Part shown: piece by piece, positions 1 through 6,802 of the stretch
Layout: each line of letters starts with the position of its first letter
How positions within the stretch are numbered: the stretch's first letter is position 1
Source of the DNA: Clostridiaceae bacterium
GTDB lineage: Bacteria > Bacillota > Clostridia > Acetivibrionales > DUMC01
Direction of reading: 5' to 3'
DNA length: 15,506 bases
Assembly: GCA_012512865.1 (NCBI GenBank)
Contig: JAAZDH010000010.1
Span: forward strand, 1-15,506
Program-made: the position numbers and the translations under genes
The notes under the pieces: model-generated
Database searches by the model: none
The model's input: only the letters and a program-made list of their open reading frames with translations
Told to the model about the DNA's origin: nothing

Positions 1-386
1 CCGAACTGAGGAAAATCGCCATTGAAACCGGGAAAAGACTGGGGCTTGCAATCCATGAAAAAGGAACCGTAGTTGTTATCCAGGGTCCCAGGTTTTCAAC
101 CGTTGCTGAAAGCCGCTGGTTCAGCAGCATGGGTTGGGAAGTGATAAACATGACCCAATACCCGGAATGCTACCTGGCAAAAGAATTAGGCATATGCTAT
201 GCAAATATAGCATTGATAACTGACTATGATGCAGGGCTTGAGGGCCGGGACGACATAAAGCCGGTCACCCATGAAGAAGTTCTCAAGGTATTTGAAGCAA
301 GTATCGAGAACGTGAAAAAAATGCTCTTTGAAATAATAGGAAACATTGATTTGGGCCAATGGAACTGCAAGTGTTGTGAATTATAA
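1..386 (+). CDS. mtnP: S-methyl-5'-thioadenosine phosphorylase (MTAP/PNP family), 3' part
   Basis: Only the C-terminal 127 or so residues are present; the gene enters from the left edge and the first complete codon is at position 3. The visible protein contains the family motifs GPRFSTVAESRWF, then INMTQYPECYLAKELG (phosphate and purine/ribose site region of MTAP), then ITDYDAGLEG and KPVTHEEV. These are typical of the trimeric purine phosphorylase family that splits methylthioadenosine into adenine and methylthioribose-1-phosphate. The NMTxxPE pattern fits MTA phosphorylase better than an inosine/guanosine phosphorylase, but substrate choice is inferred. The next gene, mtnA, uses the product of this reaction, which supports the MTA assignment. 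The tail ends in a small Cys cluster (CKCCEL), which is not part of the usual family core. Confidence 0.88.
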   Translation, partial: ELRKIAIETGKRLGLAIHEKGTVVVIQGPRFSTVAESRWFSSMGWEVINMTQYPECYLAKELGICYANIALITDYDAGLEGRDDIKPVTHEEVLKVFEASIENVKKMLFEIIGNIDLGQWNCKCCEL

Positions 387-474
387 GGGTAAATGAAGCA
401 AAAAGCTGTGAAGTATGAAGTATAATGATGTAAAGCATATCGGGACATTAAGCAAAAGGTAATACGTAGCATAA

Positions 475-484
475 GGAGGCCTCC
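475..484 (+). promoter_or_regulatory. mtnA ribosome binding site inside a perfect palindrome
   Basis: AAGGAGG at 473-479 lies 8 nt before the mtnA ATG at 488 and is a near-perfect Shine-Dalgarno. The core is half of the perfect palindrome GGAGGCCTCC (475-484), so the site is self-complementary. Intramolecular folding would be strained because there is no loop, so any masking effect is speculative. Confidence 0.6.
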
Positions 485-487
485 CCC

Positions 488-1525
488 ATGAAGCCCTTGG
501 AGTTCAAGAAAAAGGAAAAGACCCTTAAGTTAATTGACCAGACAAAACTTCCCCTGGAAATAACCTGGGTTGAGTGTAAAACCTATGAAGACGTTGCGAA
601 GGCTATAAAAGACATGATTGTAAGGGGCGCACCCGCCATTGGCATATCGGCTGCATACGGCATAGCGATTGGCGCCCTTGCAATCAATACCAGTTCTGCA
701 AATATCTTTTTTAACGAGCTGGGTATAATCTGCAAAACGATTAAAAACACGCGGCCAACTGCCGTTAACTTATTCTGGGCCGTTGAAAGGATATGGGAAA
801 AAGCGGTTTCAAATAAAGACAAGCCAATAAGCAAAATAAAGGATATAATTCTAAACGAGGCAATCCTCATGGAACAGGAGGATACCACTATTAACCGGGA
901 AATCGGGCGCCACGGTAACCCATTAATCATGGAAGGGTGGACAATTCTCACCCATTGCAACGCCGGTGCCCTTGCAACAAGTGACTATGGGACGGCACTT
1001 GGCGTTATCAGGGCAGCCCATGAATCAGGTAAAAACATCCGTGTGTTTGCGGATGAAACAAGGCCATACCTGCAAGGTGCCCGTTTGACCGCCTGGGAAC
1101 TAATGGAATACAAGATACCAGTTACCCTCATATGCGACAACATGGCCGGTCATTTTATGAAGGAAGGATTAATCAACTGCGTGATTGTTGGGGCAGACAG
1201 GATAGCCTTAAACGGAGATACGGCAAATAAAATAGGCACCTACTCCCTGTCCGTTCTTGCAAGAGAGAACAACATACCATTTTATGTTGCAGCTCCCGTC
1301 TCAACAATAGATTTCTCGATTGAAAGCGGTGACAGGATACCCATAGAAGAAAGAGAATCTGAAGAAATAACCCACATAAAAGGGATACAAATCGCTCCCA
1401 GGGGGGTTATGGTCAGGAACCCTGCTTTTGATGTTACACCCAACAGGTATATCACTGCCATAATAACAGAAAAAGGTGTGATTTACCCGCCTTACGATGT
1501 AAACCTGCCAAGGCTTAAACTATAA
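488..1525 (+). CDS. mtnA: S-methyl-5-thioribose-1-phosphate isomerase
   Basis: A 345-residue protein of the eIF2B-like aldose-ketose isomerase family, converting methylthioribose-1-phosphate to methylthioribulose-1-phosphate in the cytoplasm. Family signatures seen are RGAPAIG at residues 46-52, ILTHCNAGALAT with the expected catalytic Cys at 157, and VGADRIALNGDTANKIGT with the catalytic Asp at 237. Length is normal for MtnA. The ATG at 488 has an excellent AAGGAGG site 8 nt upstream. It lies 101 bp behind the MTA phosphorylase gene in the same orientation, probably one operon; a TATAAT at 421-426 in the gap has no convincing -35. No aldolase, kinase or dehydratase of the later salvage steps is visible here, so whether the pathway continues as full salvage or as a shunt cannot be told. 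Its 3' end is only 3 bp from a convergent gene. Confidence 0.96.
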   Translation: MKPLEFKKKEKTLKLIDQTKLPLEITWVECKTYEDVAKAIKDMIVRGAPAIGISAAYGIAIGALAINTSSANIFFNELGIICKTIKNTRPTAVNLFWAVERIWEKAVSNKDKPISKIKDIILNEAILMEQEDTTINREIGRHGNPLIMEGWTILTHCNAGALATSDYGTALGVIRAAHESGKNIRVFADETRPYLQGARLTAWELMEYKIPVTLICDNMAGHFMKEGLINCVIVGADRIALNGDTANKIGTYSLSVLARENNIPFYVAAPVSTIDFSIESGDRIPIEERESEEITHIKGIQIAPRGVMVRNPAFDVTPNRYITAIITEKGVIYPPYDVNLPRLKL

Positions 1526-1528
1526 CAA

Positions 1529-2386
1529 CTACCCGGCCATAAACACTACATCTCCCAGTTCCGCTCCTGCCGCCCTGCCGATCTCGCCGCACTTGACCTT
1601 CAGGAGGAAATAAATCCTGCCTTTTACTGCTTCTTCACTTTCAAGGGACTCGTAGTTGGCCTGTCCCTTTGATAAAATCAATTCAGCGGTCTTGAGCCTG
1701 TTTAAAAAAGTCTCGGGTACCCGCTTCAAGCTTATGCCCAGGAAATTGCTTCCCGTAGTTATTAGCTCCGCTACCTTGTCCATGCCGACATATACTGCAT
1801 CCTGCATGGTGGCATCGTTTAAAACAGGCCCCTCCTTGACCGCAAATATAACCTTTTTTCCCCTTCGGACCAGTTCCTCAACCAGTATCTTATCAAACAC
1901 GATTTCCCCGGCATTATCACCCAGGAACAACACTTCTTTTGTATCCTGCAGCTTCTTCTTAAATCTCTCGTAGTCATCCTTGGAAAACCCGGTTTCCAGG
2001 CTGTGCTGCAAAGCTGCATCTATATCATAGCTCCTGTTTATCCCAAGGTCTATAATATTGCCGGCCACCGCCACTTTCAAAGCATGGTATAGGCTATCCT
2101 CCGAGTTCTTCACGATTTCTTTAAGCCTGGGATAAAGCGAAAGGGCCAAATCGTTTGATTCCTTCTTGGCTTTCTCAAAGGGATCTTTAACCCCGGTCAT
2201 TTCATATGCTTTCAAGATTGCCATTGATGAATTCTCCGCTGGAGTATCATTTCGATCAAATCCTTTCACGTAATCCATCAATTCATAAATAACCCTGTAC
2301 TGGGTATTCTCGTCCACCCCGGCGTTATTCATGCAGGTAACAACTTGCTTCAAGTAACAGTGTACACAATCTATGTAGGACCTCAT
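1529..2386 (-). CDS. DUF89 / ARMT1-like metal-dependent phosphatase family protein
   Basis: A 285-residue protein of the DUF89 family (damage-control phosphatase/ARMT1-like). Visible features are an N-terminal CxxC (Cys7, Cys10), as found in prokaryotic members; FLGDNAGE at residues 154-161, whose Asp and Asn are expected metal ligands; EGPVLNDAT at 185-193; KGQANYESL at 240-248; and a C-terminal KVKCGEIG segment. Characterised relatives are metal-dependent phosphatases acting on sugar phosphates or other reactive phosphometabolites; the substrate here is unknown. The ATG at 2386 follows a purine-rich GGGAAGGA site. It is convergent with mtnA (3 bp gap) and divergent from murT, so it is not in either operon. 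A role in clearing stray sugar phosphates of the neighbouring salvage pathway is possible but is inference only. Confidence 0.85.
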   Translation of the reverse strand: MRSYIDCVHCYLKQVVTCMNNAGVDENTQYRVIYELMDYVKGFDRNDTPAENSSMAILKAYEMTGVKDPFEKAKKESNDLALSLYPRLKEIVKNSEDSLYHALKVAVAGNIIDLGINRSYDIDAALQHSLETGFSKDDYERFKKKLQDTKEVLFLGDNAGEIVFDKILVEELVRRGKKVIFAVKEGPVLNDATMQDAVYVGMDKVAELITTGSNFLGISLKRVPETFLNRLKTAELILSKGQANYESLESEEAVKGRIYFLLKVKCGEIGRAAGAELGDVVFMAG

Positions 2387-2534
2387 ATTCCTTCCCTTTC
2401 TAAGTAATATATCTACACTTCTTTCTATTTTATCGCATGCATTTCATGCTTTTATACTTTACCATAAAATCTTTGAGTTTTCCAGTGTCAATAGAGAATG
2501 GTATCCTCCATCCCGCCAGTAACGGGGAAAACAG

Positions 2535-2568
2535 TCCTGTCTCAGTATTTACGGACAGGAGGTTGTCC
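2535..2568 (+). repeat. Overlapping inverted repeats upstream of murT
   Basis: TCCTGTC (2535-2541) pairs with GACAGGA (2554-2560) across a 12-nt loop. GGACA (2553-2557), inside the second arm, can instead pair with TGTCC (2564-2568). The two hairpins are mutually exclusive. There is no T-run after either, so it is not a terminator; it could be an operator or nothing. It lies just upstream of the putative murT promoters. Confidence 0.4.
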
Positions 2569-2590
2569 AGTTTTAACTAGCCCAAATATG

Positions 2591-2623
2591 TGTTATAATA
2601 TGATTGTTCGATTGTGCTATAAT
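2591..2623 (+). promoter_or_regulatory. Tandem extended -10 promoters for murT-gatD
   Basis: TGTTATAAT (2591-2599) and TGCTATAAT (2615-2623) are two consensus TATAAT boxes, each with an upstream TGn extension, offset by 24 bp. Their -35 regions are poor (TTTTAA at 2571-2576 with 17 bp spacing is the best for the first), as is common for extended -10 promoters. They lie 67-99 bp before the murT ATG. Confidence 0.55.
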
Positions 2624-2689
2624 AGGCTAGCTTTAATTGTATGATATTCAATCAATTTTAACGAAAGCGGAGGGTAACAAAAGACAAGG

Positions 2690-4084
2690 ATGAAGTTCCG
2701 ATTTGTGCTGGCAATAATTGCGGCAAAAGCTGCCATAATATTTTTAAGGATGATAAACTACGGCGGAACCAGCTTGCCCGGGAAAATTGCCCTTCTCATC
2801 TATCCCGGCATATTAAAAGAACTTTCCAGCTCATTCAAGGTGATTGCGATTACCGGCACAAACGGGAAAACTACAACTTCCCGGGTGATTGCACAGATGT
2901 TGAAGGAAAACGGGATTGGTTATATTGCCAATAAATCGGGTGCCAACTTGTTAAACGGGATAACGACAACATTTATTGAAGCTGTAAATATAAAGGGGAC
3001 AAGCAACGTTTCAACAGCCCTCCTGGAAATGGATGAAGCTGCATTTAACAAGATTATAGAGCATCTTGAACCGCACGTGACCGTGGTAACCAATTTTTTC
3101 CGTGACCAGCTGGACCGTTACGGGGAAGTCTACAGCACCCTAAATAGCGTCCTTACAGGCATACGAAAAACTCCCGGTTCCGCCCTTGTCTTAAATGCTG
3201 ATGATTCCCTTTGCGCAAGCCTTGGAAAGGATTCGGGCAACAAGGTTGTTTATTATGGTTTTTCCCCTTCTGCCTGGAACAGCACGGAAAACACATTAAA
3301 CAACGACGCAGCCTTCTGCCTTTACTGTAAAGCCCCGTATGATTATGAAAACCGTGTATACGGGCATCTGGGCGGGTTTATTTGCCGGGATTGCGGTTAC
3401 AGGCATCCTGGATCCACGGTAACATGTACCGGCATAGAAGAGCTCAATGCAAATCACAGCCGCGTAAAACTTGACCTCGATGGAACCACAGTTGATACAG
3501 TTATCAACCTGCCAGCCATCTACAACATTTACAACGCCCTTGCAGGATGCGCTTGCGGCATTGCCATGGGATTTTCCCATGACAGCATAATAAAAGCATT
3601 AAGTGAATTTGAGCCCGGCTTCGGGAGAATGGAAAAAATAAAAAAAGATGACAAATCCATACGGGTTATTCTCATAAAGAATCCAACCGGTTTTAACCAA
3701 GTATTGGATTATATTCTAAATGAAAACAATGACGAAAATAAAAGCTTTAACATTGCATTCCTCATTAATGACAATGCGGCAGACGGGAGGGATATCTCCT
3801 GGCTATGGGATGTAAATATCGAAAAACTGGGGAAAATATATGACAAGATAATAACTGCCTATGTTTCCGGCACAAGGGGGCCTGACATGGCAGTACGGTT
3901 AAAATACGCGGATTTTGACACTAAAAAAATCAAGCATGTCGAAGATTATAACAGGATTATTAATGAAGCCCTGGAAACAACCCCGGGAAACGGCACCTTT
4001 TACATTTTGCCCACGTATACGGCCATGCTTGATATAAGGTACATACTAAAAAATAAATTCAAGTTGAAGGAGTTTTGGGAGTAG
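2690..4084 (+). CDS. murT: Lipid II isoglutaminyl synthase, MurT subunit (Mur ligase-like)
   Basis: A 464-residue Mur-ligase-type ATPase that, with GatD, amidates the D-Glu of lipid II to D-isoglutamine at the inner face of the membrane. Visible: hydrophobic N-terminus (FVLAIIAAKAAIIF), the ATP loop TGTNGKTT at residues 55-62, NFFRDQLDRYGE at 135-146, and a four-Cys zinc ribbon inserted in the middle domain (C210xxC213 and C232xxC235), diagnostic for MurT. The C-terminal DUF1727 region has the ADGRDISWLWD segment (364-374), which in this family carries the Asp that completes the GatD catalytic triad. The ATG at 2690 is the only usable start because TAA at 2675-2677 closes the frame; GGAGG at 2669-2673 is a rather distant 16 nt upstream. 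It is followed 4 bp later by gatD. Length is normal. Confidence 0.95.
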   Translation: MKFRFVLAIIAAKAAIIFLRMINYGGTSLPGKIALLIYPGILKELSSSFKVIAITGTNGKTTTSRVIAQMLKENGIGYIANKSGANLLNGITTTFIEAVNIKGTSNVSTALLEMDEAAFNKIIEHLEPHVTVVTNFFRDQLDRYGEVYSTLNSVLTGIRKTPGSALVLNADDSLCASLGKDSGNKVVYYGFSPSAWNSTENTLNNDAAFCLYCKAPYDYENRVYGHLGGFICRDCGYRHPGSTVTCTGIEELNANHSRVKLDLDGTTVDTVINLPAIYNIYNALAGCACGIAMGFSHDSIIKALSEFEPGFGRMEKIKKDDKSIRVILIKNPTGFNQVLDYILNENNDENKSFNIAFLINDNAADGRDISWLWDVNIEKLGKIYDKIITAYVSGTRGPDMAVRLKYADFDTKKIKHVEDYNRIINEALETTPGNGTFYILPTYTAMLDIRYILKNKFKLKEFWE

Positions 4085-4088
4085 CGGC

Positions 4089-4925
4089 ATGGATAACACG
4101 TATAATACGTATAACACGCATAGCACGCATAACACGTATAGCGCATATACCATAAACATATGTTATCTTTACCCTGACTTGCTGAATTCATACGGTGACA
4201 GGGGAAATGTAATAGCTTTAAAAAAGCGCTGTGAATGGCGCAATATACAAGTTAACATCCATAATATCTCGATTGGTGACGATTTCGTTCCCGGGAATTA
4301 TGATATCATATTCCTCGGCGGGGGCCAGGATTACGAGCAGGAAATCATAAAAGAAGATCTTCTTGCCTGCAAGGGTGGTCAAATCAAGAATGCCATTGAG
4401 CAAGGCAAGGTTTTTCTATGCATATGCGGCGGGTACCAGCTCCTTGGTAAGTACTACAGGACATGGGACGGCAGGGAAATGGGATTTTTGGGCGCCCTTG
4501 ACATATATACAATAGGACACAAAAAACGCATGATAGGCAACCTGGCATTCAAATGTGATTTCCTCCTTTCTGAAAAAAACCCGGGGGGCATAGTGGTAGG
4601 TTTTGAAAACCATTCCGGGAAAACATACCTAGGACCTGGGGTAAAACCGCTCGGCAAGGTAATAAAGGGCCATGGCAATAACGGTGAAGACGGTTTCGAG
4701 GGAGCGGTTTACAAGAATACCTACTGTTCATATTCCCACGGGAGTTTGCTTCCCAAAAATCCCATGTTTACAGATCACTTGATATCACTTGCACTAAAAC
4801 AAAAATACAATGATTTCGACTGCCTTGAAAAACTGGATGATTCCATTGAAATGAATGCACTCTTCAAAACTTACCGCAAGGTTTGCAAGAATCTACGTAA
4901 CTTTTATAGCTTTCCACTTGCCTGA
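4089..4925 (+). CDS. gatD: Lipid II isoglutaminyl synthase, glutamine amidotransferase subunit GatD
   Basis: A 278-residue CobB/CobQ-type class I glutamine amidotransferase domain that supplies ammonia to MurT. Visible: YLYPDLLNSYGDRGN at residues 27-40, FLGGGQDYEQ, the nucleophile Cys113 in CGGYQLLG, and His217 in YSHGSLLPKNP. These give the Cys-His pair, with MurT providing the acidic member. The ATG follows GGGAG (4077-4081) by 7 nt, and the gene starts 4 bp after murT, so the pair is translationally linked. Oddity: residues 3-20 are (N/S)-(T/A)-(Y/H) tripeptides encoded by a 9-bp tandem repeat that replaces the few residues usually before the first strand. No alternative ATG, GTG or TTG lies between the repeat and the conserved core, so the repeat is probably translated. 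The last 33 bp overlap the convergent MATE gene. Confidence 0.94.
   Translation: MDNTYNTYNTHSTHNTYSAYTINICYLYPDLLNSYGDRGNVIALKKRCEWRNIQVNIHNISIGDDFVPGNYDIIFLGGGQDYEQEIIKEDLLACKGGQIKNAIEQGKVFLCICGGYQLLGKYYRTWDGREMGFLGALDIYTIGHKKRMIGNLAFKCDFLLSEKNPGGIVVGFENHSGKTYLGPGVKPLGKVIKGHGNNGEDGFEGAVYKNTYCSYSHGSLLPKNPMFTDHLISLALKQKYNDFDCLEKLDDSIEMNALFKTYRKVCKNLRNFYSFPLA
4093..4146 (+). repeat. Six-copy 9-bp tandem repeat in the gatD 5' end
   Basis: Units ATAACACGT, ATAATACGT, ATAACACGC, ATAGCACGC, ATAACACGT and ATAGCGCAT follow one another without gaps from 4093 to 4146. The unit length is a multiple of 3, so copy-number change keeps gatD in frame. No similar repeat lies elsewhere in the window. Confidence 0.9.
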
Positions 4926-6539
4926 ATTAAACCTCATAAGTATTAAGAAAGAACGGATAATTTGATCTACTAAAAATGCAAGCCATGCTCCCATAAGGTC
5001 CAGGTTTAATACATAAACGCCTAGCATTGCTAAACCCGGACGTACCAGCACCACGGTTATAAAAGATATAATGGCGGTTGCCCTTGTATCTCCCGCTCCC
5101 CTTAATGCACCGGCTAATATAAACTGGGAAGACTGGAAGGGCTGGATTATGGCTATCAACATCATTATCTTTGCCCCCTCTTCTATAACCGTAATATCAT
5201 CAGTATACAGGGCAATGATATCCTTCCCGAATAGTAAAAATACTACTCCCATCACAATGGATATTGTCATCCCCAGCCGCCTGGTGCGCCTGCAGTATGC
5301 CTGTGCCATGTCCGGCCGTTTCTTGCCAAGGCTTTGACCCATTAACGATGTTGACGATACCGCAAAGGCCTGGCCATTCATAAACGACAAGGAATGAATG
5401 CTTAAGCATACTTGGTGCGTTGCAAAGGCAATAGTTCCAAGGGACGCTACAATTTTTGAATATGCTATCATACCTGCTCTCATCAGCAGTTGCTCTATCA
5501 TTGCCGGGATACCTATGTAGAAAATATTTCTTATGGCCTCCAGGTGAGGTATAAAACCGTCATTCAAGCGCAGGTGCAAGTATCGCCTTCCCCTTAATAT
5601 GACTGCCAATGCCAGTATAAAGGCAACACATTGACCAATAACCGTTGCAAGCGAAGCTCCTGCAACTTCCATCCTTGGGAATCCAAAATGCCCGTAGATT
5701 AATGCATAATTAAATATAACATTAACCACGTTTGCAACCAGGTTATACAGCATTGCCGTCCTTGAATCCCCTACTCCGCGCAATGCCGCGGTTATCGTGG
5801 TGGTAAGCGCCATTACCACGAACCCCAGCATTTGTATTTTTAAATAAATGGTTCCCCCGGCCAGGGTTTCGGCATCAGCCGCTCCCATGAACCGAATAAG
5901 CTGCTCTGAGAATATATATCCTATGAAAGACGAAACAAGGGATAAAAAAAACGTGAGAAGCAAGGCTTGTCGAAGAACCAAGTTGGCCTTTCCTTGTTCC
6001 CCGGCCCCCTTGTACCTGGCCACCAGGGCGGTAGCTCCTACATTCATGGCCATAAACATGGTCATAAGAAGAAATTTTGGTTGGGTCGACAGCCCAACCG
6101 AGGTTATTGCCCATGGCCCCAGTTTTCCTACCATCATCATGTCAACCATTGACGTTAATTGAGTTAAAATCAATTCCACGAAAGATGGCCATGCAATATG
6201 TACTATATCCTTGTAAAGCATCCCGGAACTTATATCATCCGGCAGTTGACCGCTAACACGTTCATACTTTCCGCAAGCATACTCATCGTCATCCCCCGCC
6301 TTTACCAGGTCAAGGGCCAGCTTTATTGAAGCCTGCTCCTCCCGATTCTTGCGGGAAATGATGCCCCGTATTTTTTCTTCAATCAGCTGTTTCAATTGTA
6401 TATGTACACATCCTTTGCACAAAGAAACCAGTCCAGCAAATCTTGGTACATTATTGGTTAATCTTGGTTTAATATTTTGTTTTAATATTTTGTTTAGTAA
6501 ATAAATATTAACATTATTTATAGTATCATATAAAAACAT
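4893..6539 (-). CDS. MATE family efflux transporter (start uncertain)
   Basis: The open frame gives 548 residues. The MATE core starts near residue 107 (MLYKDIVHIAWPSFVELILTQ), with family segments such as SMVDMMMVGKLGPWAI, MNVGATALVARYKGAG, ALRGVGDSRTAM, AGALRGAGDTRATA and about twelve hydrophobic helices. MATE proteins export drugs or metabolites using Na+ or H+; the substrate is unknown. The 106-residue N-terminal extension is doubtful in its first part: the ATG at 6539 has no ribosome site, a TATAAT lies only about 9-14 bp upstream, and the stretch holds a 13-bp tandem repeat of non-coding character. The part from about residue 50 (QLIEEKIRGIISRKNREEQ) looks like real protein. Codons that might start nearer are TTG at 6422 or 6395, neither with a good ribosome site. 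It overlaps gatD antisense by 33 bp. Confidence 0.85.
   Translation of the reverse strand: MFLYDTINNVNIYLLNKILKQNIKPRLTNNVPRFAGLVSLCKGCVHIQLKQLIEEKIRGIISRKNREEQASIKLALDLVKAGDDDEYACGKYERVSGQLPDDISSGMLYKDIVHIAWPSFVELILTQLTSMVDMMMVGKLGPWAITSVGLSTQPKFLLMTMFMAMNVGATALVARYKGAGEQGKANLVLRQALLLTFFLSLVSSFIGYIFSEQLIRFMGAADAETLAGGTIYLKIQMLGFVVMALTTTITAALRGVGDSRTAMLYNLVANVVNVIFNYALIYGHFGFPRMEVAGASLATVIGQCVAFILALAVILRGRRYLHLRLNDGFIPHLEAIRNIFYIGIPAMIEQLLMRAGMIAYSKIVASLGTIAFATHQVCLSIHSLSFMNGQAFAVSSTSLMGQSLGKKRPDMAQAYCRRTRRLGMTISIVMGVVFLLFGKDIIALYTDDITVIEEGAKIMMLIAIIQPFQSSQFILAGALRGAGDTRATAIISFITVVLVRPGLAMLGVYVLNLDLMGAWLAFLVDQIIRSFLILMRFNSGKWKAIKVT
6468..6493. repeat. 13-bp perfect tandem duplication
   Basis: TTTAATATTTTGT occurs at 6468-6480 and immediately again at 6481-6493. 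The unit is not a multiple of 3, which argues that this stretch, nominally the start of the MATE open frame, is untranslated leader. Confidence 0.85.
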
Positions 6540-6547
6540 AAAAGTCT

Positions 6548-6553
6548 ATTATA
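6548..6553 (-). promoter_or_regulatory. Putative -10 box of the MATE gene
   Basis: TATAAT on the minus strand at 6553-6548. The best -35-like hexamer is TTAACA with a long 19-bp spacer, so the promoter is weak by consensus. Transcription would start about at 6541, making the ATG at 6539 practically leaderless. Confidence 0.35.
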
Positions 6554-6609
6554 TAAAATCCTGTTTACCGCATGTTAACCGTAGATGATAACTTTAAATA
6601 ATATAAAGA

Positions 6610-6660
6610 AAGGAAACACCGAAAATCCGCTTACTTATCAAATTCATACAGTGTTTCCTT
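6610..6660 (-). terminator. Probable terminator of the ileS-aroB operon
   Basis: AAGGAAACAC (6660-6651 on the minus strand) pairs perfectly over 10 bp with GTGTTTCCTT (6619-6610), around a 31-nt loop, followed by the T-rich CTTTATATTATTT. The large loop makes it less than ideal. No other terminator is seen between aroB and the MATE gene. Confidence 0.5.
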
Positions 6661-6802
6661 ATTTCTTGAAAAGATAATTGTACGTCCCCGTGCGGGAAAG
6701 AGTTAATACAAGAACATTCCCATCAATGCGGTAGATAAGCAACCAATTGGGCTGAATGTGACATTCCCGATGCCCAACCCAGTTTCCAAATAAAGCATGC
6801 TT
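6659..6802 (-). pseudogene. C-terminal remnant of a YafQ/RelE-type toxin
   Basis: 47 codons read from 6802 to the TAA at 6661-6659, directly after the aroB stop and in the same frame. The product reads GNWVGHRECHIQPNWLLIYR then DGNVLVLTLSRTGTYNYLF, which matches the conserved C-terminal half of the YafQ family (pattern G.W.G.RECHI.PDWLLIYRI...RTGTHSDLF). About half the protein is missing and no start codon or ribosome site is present. The His of RECHI remains, but the Asp of the PDW motif is Asn and the His of GTHS is Tyr; both positions belong to the ribonuclease active site in YafQ. No antitoxin gene is left. A decayed relic is the simplest reading; assignment is from memory of the family pattern, not from a search. 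Confidence 0.75.

Larger units (their letters stand above)
2387..2689. other. Divergent intergenic region between the DUF89 gene and murT
   Basis: 303 bp without a gene. It holds AT-rich sequence next to the DUF89 start, an inverted repeat at 2535-2560 and two extended -10 elements before murT. I see no ORF, tRNA or known riboswitch in it. Confidence 0.6.

Noticed and set aside
421..426. TATAAT upstream of mtnA as a separate promoter
   Set aside because: No -35 at proper spacing and no TGn extension; the two salvage genes are more simply cotranscribed.
2484..2491. AGTGTCAA as a second IS200/IS605 right end
   Set aside because: No GC-rich hairpin precedes it and no TTAC-flanked partner end fits; chance match.
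4093..4146. CRISPR-like array
   Set aside because: Units are 9 bp and directly adjacent with no spacers; a coding microsatellite, not a CRISPR.
4000..4191. Cys/Tyr-rich minus-strand open frame (CYACYACYTYY)
   Set aside because: It is just the complement of the gatD 9-bp repeat and the murT end; composition comes from the repeat.
6388..6411. Short upstream reading frame (ATG TGT ACA...) in the MATE leader, after AAAGG
   Set aside because: It would encode about 10 residues; the purine-rich sequence is too close to the ATG and there is no sign of an attenuation structure.
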